NCBI RefSeq assembly: GCF_029852145.1
Contig: NC_079977.1
Span: 8,281,337 to 8,345,336 of the forward strand
DNA: 64,000 nt
Source of the DNA: Microplitis mediator
Taxonomy: Eukaryota; Arthropoda; Insecta; Hymenoptera; Braconidae
Direction of reading: 5' to 3'
Position 1 is the stretch's first letter; each line of letters starts with the position of its first letter. Below, one piece after another: positions 21,121 to 31,016 of this stretch. Position numbers and translations under genes: made by a program. Under the pieces are notes generated by a model, which was not told the origin of the DNA, searched no databases, and worked only from the letters and a program-made list of their open reading frames with translations.

Positions 21121-22772
21121 TGTAACGGGGTAAATTGGGTCATTCTATTGACCAAAATCGTGATTTACCACTGATGGCCACCTACCTTACCTGCTACCCC
21201 AATTTAGCATTCGATTAAGTTTTTCGACTTGTCGCCGGGCGCGCTAATAGAAAATACTCTCACGATAGGCCCAATCATAATTAATTAAGGGAGGGGTTTT
21301 CCGATCATTGTCGAAAACAATCGAGCGGAATTAATAAAACTAGAAGACAGCAGCGGAAAAGAGAGTAGTGACCGGAACGACCAGACTGAACAGACGTTCA
21401 GGACAGAGTCAGTAGGATCGGGCAAACATCCAGACGCCCAAAGTTACAACCGGGAAGGATAGAGCCGGGAGGACCAAGTGACCACCAGGACAACTACTTG
21501 GAATAGGACAACTACACGGACCAGGACAATTACCAGACCAGGACAACTAATACTGGACAACTGATAGGGAAAGAATAAACGTAAATCGTGATAAGTATTT
21601 TGTTAAATATTCCCAGAATATTTATTAATTAAATACGCAGTTATACGTCGTGTCCGCGAAATATTGTCGTGTCTATTTTCGTGTAATATTCAATCGAAAA
21701 CCGGTCTCAATATTATTAGCTTTGTTATTTCCAGGCAGGTTGTATAAAGCATCGCCGGAAAATTCTTCTGGAATTTTCCAGGCAGGTTGTGTAAGGCATT
21801 CGCCGGAAAAGCAATTGCGATCTAGTCAGAATTATCTAGTCACTAATAATAGGATAAATTAATTATAATTAATTTAAGTAATTAAATAAAATCAAATAAA
21901 TAAAATATAAACGTTAAAGGTGTCGTAAAGTAAAACGTGTTCAAGTTTTGAGTATTGGATATAGAGTCGGTGATTTGAATGTTAAGCGGTAAAATAAAAT
22001 AATCCTAAAACCGTCTTAACAAAATGATTGATTGAATTGATAAAGAAAGTGGTAGTGTTTATAAATAATTAATGTTAATTGATCAGTGATTTTAGAGTGT
22101 AGTAATTAATTATATGAGAATTAATTTTAGTCGGAAAAAGGTATAATGGAATTTTATATTGTAAAGTGTGTGAGAGTGGATAGAGTAATTATAGAATTTG
22201 GTAATAATTGAATAAGTGTAATCACGTAGAGGGTCAAGGTGACCGCGTGAAATAGTTATTAAGGTTTTGTAATCACGTAGAGGGTCCAGGGGACCGCGTG
22301 AATTAATTAGTTAAGGTTTTATATCGCGTAGAGGGTCCAGGGGACCGCGCGGGAAATAGTTTTAGGTTTTAGCCACGTAGAGGGTCTTGTTGACCGCGTG
22401 GAAAAATAGTTTAAGAAAAGTTGTGTGTATTATAGTCCAGGGGACTCAGTATGAGTGTGTGTGTGATATAGTCAAAGGTAGTTGACATTAGGTAATAAGG
22501 TAATAAAGTTATAAGATTTAATAAGGTAATAAGGTATGGTTATAAAATAAAGGTTTCAATAAATATTGTCAAGGTTTAAATAAATAAAGGTTAAAAATTG
22601 TTAATTGTGAAATAAATTAATTAATTATAAATTATCCTTCCTCATCCTTCTCTTACAATTAAACAAAATTACACCGACCCTGACGATCAAAGATCCGGCT
22701 CTGGGAGGCCGTTATTACTTCCAGTGGCGCCCTTAGTAAGGACGACCAGAGTAGCAGCTTAGCCCTGTTATA
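21121..22772. mobile_element. Solo LTR, TGTAAC...GTTATA type
   Basis: A 1652-base insert flanked by AAAC at 21117-21120 and 22773-22776. The intact foldback arm shows a single AAAC at this place, so the boundaries are well supported. It starts TGTAACGGGGTAAATTGGG and ends CCCTGTTATA, an inverted-repeat end with TATA instead of the usual TACA. Inside are a near-duplicate around CCAGGCAGGTTGT and four copies of an AGAGGGTC..GG.GACCGCG unit (about 22220-22400). No protein-coding ORF, hence solo LTR. Confidence 0.75.
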
Positions 22773-23229
22773 AAACTAATCGCGAGCAGTGAAATTTTTT
22801 TTCGGGATCTTAAACTTTAATAAATAATGCATGTAACCCATGGAAAAAAACTTCATTTTTTGACCGAGAAGTCAATGAAATTTTCATTTGTTTACTTAAA
22901 AGTTAATTAACAATGGAATAATAAACAAATAATTTTATGCTATTAATATTTTTATAAAATATAGATATTCGACAATAAATCCTGAAAATTTCATTAATTT
23001 ATCTTTAACGTTTGTTTTGGAATCTATTTTTTAATTAAAAGTACCCAAAATTTTCATTGTAAAATAAAATGTTGTTAAAATAAAAATTTTGAAAAATCGT
23101 TTGAGGGATTAATTTTCCATAGTGACTACATACGAAAAAAATACATAGACTTAATTTTCATGATCAAGTGGAAAATGGGGGGTCCACTTGACGTGATCTT
23201 GCTCAGATGCTTCGCATCATGAGTCGTGC

Positions 23230-24258
23230 AAAAAAAGGAAATTGTAGCTCCAAGTGTCTACTTTTTGGATTAGAACTTTAAAATTCATTAGCGTCTGCGA
23301 TTTTTGAGTAATCTTATAAAAACCAGCGACAAAAAAATTTTCAAATTAAAAAAATTTTTTTTTTTGGTCTTCGAGCGTAGAAAAATTTTTTTTTGCTTAA
23401 CCACTATGAGGATCGGATACCTTCATTATTCAGCTTTAATTTCTTTCTTTATGGACCTTGATACGTCCACTTCTCGCCGAGATATCGGTCTTCAAATGGA
23501 AAAGGATACTTTTGTCTTTGATTATCGATATCTCAGAAACCAATGATCGCACAGAAAGTTAATGGTGGGTTTTAAAAACTTGAATAAATACCCTTCAACG
23601 ATTATCCATTGCTTTTTCGAAAAAAAAAATTTTTCCCATCATCACATGAATTTAAAATTGCAACAAAAAAAGGGTTTTTTGTGGTTTTTGGAAAATCAAG
23701 CGCTGAAACGAAAATATTGTGGAAATCGATGATGTTAACTGTGCATTTTACAGTTCAATATGTCCACAAAAACCCTACAAATAGCCAGATCAATCCAACC
23801 AGCCGTTTTTTTGTTTCACTCAATCAAATTTTTGAAAAAATTAAAGGATTACGTTTTTTGCTCTGAAAAGCTCATAATCGTTAACAAGGTGAAAAAAAAA
23901 ATTTTCGGAACTTTGTCCACAATTTTATTGCAGACAGTGCTTAAATTTCCAAAAAAAAAAATTTTTTTTGAATTTAATGACCAAGAGATCAGTACAATCA
24001 CGAAATGCAGCGGCAGAAAAGTGTTAAAAATGATTGGGTGTTGGTTTTTTAAATTTCCTAAAGTTATTCCAAAAAAAAATTTTTTTGAAAAATTTTTTTT
24101 TTTGAAAATTTTGTTTTGAAAGAAAACTTTTTTCTTTTTTGGAAATTTTTTTGTCGCTGGTTTTTCTAAGATTACTCAAAAATCGCTGACGCTAATGAAT
24201 TTTAAAGTTCTAATCCAAAAAGTTGACACTTGGAGCTACAGTTTCCTTTTTTTTTTTT
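23230..24258. mobile_element. Foldback element, about 1 kb
   Basis: The outer 105-110 bases at each end are inverted copies: GGAAATTGTAGCTCCAAGTG at about 23236, and its complement ending in GGAGCTACAGTTTCC at about 24246. Both contain CGCTGAC/GTCTGCG and ACCAGCGACAAAAAA. The interior is AT-rich with long A and T runs. ORFs inside are low-complexity. No transposase. Confidence 0.75.
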
Positions 24259-24560
24259 ATTTCCTGTCGACCATTTCTCTCAAAGTTAGGGCCTGTTGAA
24301 AATCGCCCAAAAATTTGGAATTTTTTTTTGATCCTTTAATTTTTTCCATTAGTGTATTAAAAAAATCATATCAATTATAATAACAACATTTGAATTAAAA
24401 ATATTTTTAATTAATTCTATTTGTAAATCTCCCTAAATGTAGTTTATTAAATAATATATTTTACTCCGAATATGAATTATGGAGTCAACAATGATATCAT
24501 GATCTTAACGTTTTTTCATAAGTCATTTTTTCATAATTCAATAAATATACCATTTACTCC
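24259..24560. other. AT-rich spacer
   Basis: Nothing recognisable; no coding or repeat structure beyond AT-richness. Confidence 0.5.
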
Positions 24561-24574
24561 AATGCGATCACGCA

Positions 24575-24740
24575 CGTAAGTTCGCGCGTGGATAGCAGCA
24601 AGGACTTAGAATCGGATGGATCCGGGTTCGAGACCAGCAGATACCAGGGATTTTTTCATCAACATCGCACATACTCGGTCAATCTCAGTAAATATCCTCA
24701 CCCAATAGATCCAAGAATATGTATTGATAAATTTTTTTTT
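24575..24740 (+). repeat. tRNA-derived SINE
   Basis: An A-box-like TGGATAGCAGCAAGG (24588-24602) and B box GGTTCGAGACC (24625-24635), then a non-tRNA body with GGGATTTTTTCATCAA. A second copy on the minus strand at 39755-39840 shares GGATAGCA.CAAGGACTT and GATTTTTTCATCAA, which defines a family. Confidence 0.65.
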
Positions 24741-24938
24741 TTTTTTGCGATTTAAAATTAATTTCAAAAATGATTACTATCCGTAAAATTTTAGGGAACT
24801 CTGTAAAATTTATTTGGAATTTATTAAATGTTCAATTATAAAATAATTTTTTCTCGGGTTGTTATAAAATGAAAGAAAAAAAAAATTTTTTAAATCTATG
24901 TGGGTTTCGAACCCACGCTTGCTAGGTACTATTAAAGA

Positions 24939-25703
<765 letters not shown>

Positions 25704-25803
25704 NNNNNNNNNNNNNNNNNNNNNNNNNNNNNNNNNNNNNNNNNNNNNNNNNNNNNNNNNNNNNNNNNNNNNNNNNNNNNNNNNNNNNNNNNNNNNNNNN
25801 NNN
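25704..25803. other. Assembly gap (100 N)
   Basis: Exactly 100 N, the usual placeholder for a gap of unknown size. Confidence 0.99.
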
Positions 25804-28800
25804 TTTAAGTTAAATGCTCAGGGGGTTATCCCCGGTAGTCCGACTCTACCGAGGGCCTCACCTGAGCGCCAAATCGTTACTGCTGCGATGCTTCATCAAC
25901 AAGATGATCAGCATGCGCAGCAGGCCAAGTTTCGTTGCCTAAGTAGACGGAGGGATCCAAGAATTACAGCCTTTTGCATCCTCGATGCCAGAAGCTCAAC
26001 TTGCGCTGAACAAGTTGGTATTCTAGCCAATGCAGATACAAAAGACTGTTTCATCCCTCCTAGGACGCCAACAATGAGGACGACAAGTTTGACACGGTAA
26101 CCTGGGTAAAGTTTGCCAATTTCGAACAGGAGATCCTGATATATCTCGTGTTTGTGCTCTTCTTTAACCGTGATGTTATACTCAGCAGGAGCTGAAAACT
26201 CAATGACATAAATGTCACGAGCGGTGTTATCGAAGAGCACAATATCAGGTTTGTTGTGATCTATTTTCCTCGTTGTTGCGAATGGCACGTTCCAATAAAT
26301 GCGGCAACGGTCATTCTCAACAACTTGCGGAATATCTCCTGGCAGATAAGGCAGCACTGGTGTTTTGTCGATACCGTGCGTATGTCTAAGGTGGTAGTAG
26401 AGTACTCGCAGAGCAGCATTATGACGCTGGATGTATGCACTTCTTGCCAGCACAGGACATGCTGACAAGAGATGCATAAGCGTCTCAGGATGTTGCTTAC
26501 ACACCCTACACGATGTGTCGGGTAGCTGCATCTGGAGTACTTTCGCACGGTATTCGAGGGTATTGATTACACCATCTTGGCAGGCAAAAATATATCCTTC
26601 GGTCTCGGACATCAGGCCAGCTGACTTAAGGAAGGAAAACGTCAGCTGGGTGGACAAGCCATGGTCACGCACGTGTTTAAAGAACACGCTGTGCATGGAC
26701 TTGTCCATGTGTGTACTGAGCAGTTTTTGCTGCTCAGCATTCCTGACGACACTCTTAAATTCCTCCTTAGGGAGTTCAATAAGAGGGTTTACTCTTCCGA
26801 GACCTAGGGATTTTGCCGCGTACTTTGCTGCCTTATATAAGAACGCTCCCTTCTGCAGATTCTCATGACTATGAACAATCTGCATAAGGAAGTCGTTCTC
26901 ATCTGCTGTGAAATTGACAACTTCGTATGTTAGACCCAAAACTAAACGATCGTGTAGACACTCCAAGCTCTGTAGACCTCTCCCTCCGATGTGCCGGGAA
27001 AGGTATAATCTGGTGACTGAGGATTTAGGGTGCATGCTCCGATTGATATTCATGACTTTGCGTGTCTTGATATCGAGATCTCTAAGCTCTTTTCGGGTCC
27101 ATTTAAGGACACCGAAAGAGTAGAGTAGTACTGGGACAGCAAGCATGTTAGTTGCAGAGACTTTGTTTTTCCCGGAAAGTTCTGATGACCAGATTTTCCG
27201 GAGTCTCCGCCCATACTCGCTGCAGAGAGTCGTTTTGATTTTCGAGACATCCTGCATAGGACTCCCGTCAATCCCTAGATATTTGTACGACTCTCCGGCG
27301 TCAAGATGGTCAATGACGCTCCCATCTACTAACTCGATATCTTCGCGCAAATCAGAGCACTTACCCCTCACCAGATTAACGACCGCGCACTTGTCCAACC
27401 CAAAAGCCATGCCGACATCCCGTGTATACTCTCCTACGATGTTCAAGGCTGTCTGAAGGTGTTCCTCATCAGGAGCATATACCTTCAGATCATCCATGTA
27501 GAGTAAGTGGGTGATCGAATATTTCCGATCAGTTGGTGGGCCCACTGAGTATCCACGAGTACGGCGTAGCGCAACAGATATCGGCAGCAGTGAGATGCAA
27601 AACAGCAGCGGGCTCAGGGAATCTCCCTGGAAGACACCTCGCTTGTACTGTACAACTTCGGTCACACGTTTGTCGTTGCCACATGAAATGTGGAACCGTG
27701 TTCGCCAAAGTTGCATCGTACGCTGTATGCATCCCACTGTATCGCGATTGACCCCAAGGCATTTGAGCAAAAAGAGAATGAGCTCGTGAGATGTTGAGTC
27801 GAATGCCTTACGGTAGTCAATCCAGGCCATTGACAGGTTGCGCTGATAGTAGACTGCGTCTTGAATGACACAACGATCTACTAACAGATTCTCTTTGCAA
27901 CCTGACAAGCCTCTTTTACTGCCACGTTGTTCGTATATCTGCTGCCATACAGGATCTATCTCCTGTAGAATGCGATTATTCAAGATTTTTGTGAAAATCT
28001 TATAAACTGCATTCAAACAGGTGATAGGCCTGTAGTTCTTCGGGTCGGACAAGTCACCTTTCTTAGGGATGAGCACGGTTCGCCCTTCTACAAGCCAGCA
28101 CGGAATAGGTTCGTTGCCTCTGATAAACGCTGTAAATATCCGGGCCAGATGGCTGTGGGTAGAAGTAAGTTTCTTCCACCAAAACAAGTTAATGCCATCC
28201 GGACCCGGAGCAGCCCAGTTCTTACCATTATTCAGAGCCGAACGAACTTCTTCCACGCTGACTTCAGGGCTCTCTTCATCAGCATTGTCGTTTCGGTGGC
28301 GGCGACAAAATGCCTCGAAGTCGTTGAGAGCTGGAGTGTCACGATTCACGTCTGGTTGATCACCATACAACTCGGACCAGAAAGCTTCTACTCGCTCGAT
28401 AGATGGGGGATCGCCAGAAACAGATGTCTTAGGTGTCAGAAAGCGTGAAGGACTTAACCGAAACAAAGAGTTATCGGTAAGCCGCTTCAGCTTTTTCTCT
28501 AGTGACTTTTTAGCAGTCACCAGAGCCCGCAACCTGTTGAGAGAACCTTCTTTGATGTTAAGAAGATTCTCCTTATTCAGTGTGTGATGTTGATATCGTA
28601 GTCCAGCCGCAATACGGCGGACTTTAGGCGTAAACGCTTTACGAGCATTTACGTACTCAATAACACACTGAATGCGGGAGACATGTTTCCGGAGATCATC
28701 AATCTTCAGTGAAAGCTGTCCAATGCGACCTTTCATCTTAGCCTCCGGAGAAGAAGTATTATTTCTTGCCGGAGGTAAGAGTGAGGAAGCAGCATCATAG

Positions 28801-29348
28801 ACAGCTTGATTGATGGTGAGTAGAGTAGAATCTTCCTGAATCCGAAGCGATAGCTCGTGGTTTTCCGTGTCAAGTTGGTCTTTGGGGTAGTGTGTCTTTT
28901 TAGAGACACATACTTGTCGTCTTTCAAAATCATTGTTGGCGTCTTCGGAAGAACGGCGTCTCTCCTGATGTAGCTGTGCTGGAAAAGACAGACGGTGAGA
29001 TAGCCGTCTGTTATTTAACAGTGATCTTCGTGTTCGCCGGAGATGAGAGGCATAATCACGCAGATGTTGTTGTGAAAAATGGCTATGATTAGGGTGCATA
29101 TCGCTCCAGAGAGCATGCATCCTAGCCATATAGCCTCTCCGCTCCGGTTCACTGTTATTATAGCACATCAGGAGATCGGCTCGTAATTCCTCCGTCCACC
29201 TAAATGCGGTCCGTTGTTCGCCAAGGTCGTCATCGTTCGGAATCTCGGTGCTCCGCCCAGCTAGTGGGTAGCCCTCATCCGAGAAGGGCCGGTTGTGATT
29301 TTTTGACCCGGGATAGCCAGTACTACGTAGATAGGACCCACTGCTATT
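25804..29348 (-). mobile_element. R4/Dong-clade non-LTR retrotransposon
   Basis: A single long ORF with a central RT and a C-terminal CCHC plus restriction-like endonuclease is typical of early-branching, site-preferring non-LTR elements. YMDDLK in the RT and the adjacent (TAA)n point to the R4/Dong/Rex6 group. The 3' UTR is about 100 bases (25804-25907) and may continue into the gap. The 5' boundary is uncertain; the reading frame opens at 29348. Confidence 0.85.
25908..29168 (-). CDS. R4/Dong-type ORF: RT plus restriction-like endonuclease
   Basis: 1086 residues from the first ATG, uninterrupted. RT motifs include AAPGPDGI (319-326), NYRPITCLN, DYRKAFD (catalytic D451), GVFQGDSLSPLLF and YMDD at 557-560. 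The C-terminal part carries a CX2CX8HX4C knuckle (C887, C890, H899, C904) and a restriction-like endonuclease with KPDIVLFD (973-980) and YVIEFSAP (E990). The same frame stays open for 60 codons before this ATG, with no other ATG. That extension contains FRWTEELRADLL, which resembles the Myb-like N-terminus of R4-clade proteins, so the real N-terminus is probably upstream. The protein would nick the target and prime reverse transcription there. All key residues are present, so it may be active. Confidence 0.9.
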   Translation of the reverse strand: MCYNNSEPERRGYMARMHALWSDMHPNHSHFSQQHLRDYASHLRRTRRSLLNNRRLSHRLSFPAQLHQERRRSSEDANNDFERRQVCVSKKTHYPKDQLDTENHELSLRIQEDSTLLTINQAVYDAASSLLPPARNNTSSPEAKMKGRIGQLSLKIDDLRKHVSRIQCVIEYVNARKAFTPKVRRIAAGLRYQHHTLNKENLLNIKEGSLNRLRALVTAKKSLEKKLKRLTDNSLFRLSPSRFLTPKTSVSGDPPSIERVEAFWSELYGDQPDVNRDTPALNDFEAFCRRHRNDNADEESPEVSVEEVRSALNNGKNWAAPGPDGINLFWWKKLTSTHSHLARIFTAFIRGNEPIPCWLVEGRTVLIPKKGDLSDPKNYRPITCLNAVYKIFTKILNNRILQEIDPVWQQIYEQRGSKRGLSGCKENLLVDRCVIQDAVYYQRNLSMAWIDYRKAFDSTSHELILFLLKCLGVNRDTVGCIQRTMQLWRTRFHISCGNDKRVTEVVQYKRGVFQGDSLSPLLFCISLLPISVALRRTRGYSVGPPTDRKYSITHLLYMDDLKVYAPDEEHLQTALNIVGEYTRDVGMAFGLDKCAVVNLVRGKCSDLREDIELVDGSVIDHLDAGESYKYLGIDGSPMQDVSKIKTTLCSEYGRRLRKIWSSELSGKNKVSATNMLAVPVLLYSFGVLKWTRKELRDLDIKTRKVMNINRSMHPKSSVTRLYLSRHIGGRGLQSLECLHDRLVLGLTYEVVNFTADENDFLMQIVHSHENLQKGAFLYKAAKYAAKSLGLGRVNPLIELPKEEFKSVVRNAEQQKLLSTHMDKSMHSVFFKHVRDHGLSTQLTFSFLKSAGLMSETEGYIFACQDGVINTLEYRAKVLQMQLPDTSCRVCKQHPETLMHLLSACPVLARSAYIQRHNAALRVLYYHLRHTHGIDKTPVLPYLPGDIPQVVENDRCRIYWNVPFATTRKIDHNKPDIVLFDNTARDIYVIEFSAPAEYNITVKEEHKHEIYQDLLFEIGKLYPGYRVKLVVLIVGVLGGMKQSFVSALARIPTCSAQVELLASRMQKAVILGSLRLLRQRNLACCAC

Positions 29349-29690
29349 TCAATTTTTTTTTTCTACAGATGGCACTAACTACTATCTGATATGGTAGCCA
29401 GTTCTAGTTATTTTTTTTCCTGTAGGCTAAGAAAAAAAAAATGGCCGAATAAAAAAAAACACCCAAACGTATATTTTACTGTAAATATATTATTCAAGTT
29501 GCTTATTCATCCAATTACATTTTCTTTAAAAGATGATAAGGTAATTGTTCAACGATTATTATTATAATTGCTGCACTATCAGTTTTCCAAGGTTGCTCAT
29601 AACGTCATAACATATATCTAAATTACCGAAATAATAAGCAGCCGTTGTATAAAGCATACTTAATGGGACTCCCCCAGTAACCATTTCGCG
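29349..29690. other. Upstream region of the secreted-peptide gene
   Basis: T-rich and A-rich runs, then unique AT-rich sequence leading to a TATA box. No ORF of note. Confidence 0.5.
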
Positions 29691-29692
29691 AG

Positions 29693-29699
29693 TATAAAA
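29693..29699 (+). promoter_or_regulatory. TATA box of the secreted cysteine-rich peptide gene
   Basis: CGAGTATAAAAAGACC is a strong TATA context. About 25-30 bases on, near 29722, a short leader leads into a perfect donor (TTG then GTAAGAG) at 29760, suggesting a non-coding first exon. Confidence 0.6.
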
Positions 29700-29721
29700 A
29701 GACCCTGTTTTCACCGATCGG

Positions 29722-29759
29722 TACCCAGCAACTTCTTCAAGTTCAACGGAACACTATTG
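29722..29759 (+). other. Probable non-coding first exon
   Basis: Bounded by the predicted start downstream of the TATA box and the donor GTAAGAG at 29760. The matching acceptor is TTTTTCCAG ending at 30994, giving a first intron of 1235 bases. Confidence 0.45.
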
Positions 29760-29994
29760 GTAAGAGATTATTACTTTTACATTTTAAATTATTGAAATAG
29801 AGTGTAATTCAAATAATAGATATTCGGTAACGGTATTTCTCAGATTTCCTCAAAGAAAAATTGTTATAGAACATTGACGAATTTTGCTAGTATTAGCTAT
29901 ATCTATGCTAAATTTGTAACTAATAAAAACATAATTTTTAGTTTATGATAAAAATTTTACGGAAAAAAATATTTAGACTATTTCGCTAAAACAT

Positions 29995-30437
29995 CCCGAT
30001 GAAAAAAGATTTTATACAATTGTATAAAATTATATACAAAAAATGGCCCGATCCAATTGTATATAACTGGATAGAAATTGTATACGATTCTACACAAATT
30101 GTATACAAGTCTATATAATTATATACAATTTTATACAAATTATATACAATTCTATATAATTATATACATTTCTATATAATTGCAATATATAGATTTGTAT
30201 AGAATTGTATATAATTATATAGAATTGTATACAATTTGTACAGAATTGTATACAATTTTCTATACAAATTGTATACAATTTGTATAGAATTGTATACAAT
30301 TTTCTATACAAATTGTATACAATTGGATCGGGCCATTTTTTCTATCCAATTATATATAGTCTATATATAATTATATATAGTCCATATATAATTGATATAT
30401 AATTCTATACAATTGTATAAAATCTTTTTTCATCGGG
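29995..30437. mobile_element. Palindromic MITE of ATACAATTGTAT units
   Basis: The ends CCCGATGAAAAAAGATTTTA and its complement ending CATCGGG are inverted. The interior is built almost wholly from TATACAATTGTATA-like palindromes, with a second inverted pair around GGCCCGATCCAATTGT. It lies in intron 1 of the secreted-peptide gene. No ORF of merit. Confidence 0.8.
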
Positions 30438-31016
30438 ATACAAATGGAAATTAGAAGAATATAGGACAACTACGGACATCGACGAATAGCTAATTCTGAA
30501 AAAATTTAATGGAAAATTACTTAATTTATTTATTATTCAGAGACAAAAGTTTTTTATTTATCGCGATCAATTGTATTAGATTTGATAAAACCTTTCGATT
30601 CACTTGATTTTATTATTCTATTTTATTTCTTTTTTTGTAAAAAGGTGGGGTAATCATGGGCAGTATACATTTTGGCAATTATTAATTGAATGATTATCAA
30701 TAAATAATAAGTTTTAATTAATCTCTATACAGATCACAGAAATCCTAAATCAAAAAAGTCCAAATTAAAAGTAAAATTGTAAAATAAGCTCAAAGATATC
30801 GAGACATATAAATAGCTAACAGAATTTTTGCTCAAAGACAATACAAAAATTACGCGTTTACATAAAGAACTTTTCTTTTATATGATACGTAAAAGAAAGT
30901 TGTATCTTTTACAGAAAACAATTCAATAACTATTAGAAACAACTCGATAGTTTAGCAGAAACATTTTATTCGAATAATTATTCGATTTTTCCAGAAAAAA
31001 AGAAAAAATAACCAAA

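Larger units (their letters stand above)
5185..23204. mobile_element. Long foldback (inverted-repeat) element split by two insertions
   Basis: The left arm starts GAGCAAGATCACGTCAAGTG at 5185. Its reverse complement ends at 23204. The arm can be followed inward through 5575-5880, and its partner is in two pieces, 6250-6473 and 22777-23204. Removing the insertions restores an element of about 1.7 kb with arms near 690 bases and a loop of degenerate TAATTATTAATAA repeats. No transposase ORF is present, so it is non-autonomous. I did not find a clear target-site duplication. The family is unknown. Confidence 0.75.

Noticed and set aside
26256..28448. Several plus- and minus-strand ORFs of 60-145 codons
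   Set aside because: Shadows of the R4/Dong ORF in other frames; the 1086-codon frame has all catalytic motifs.
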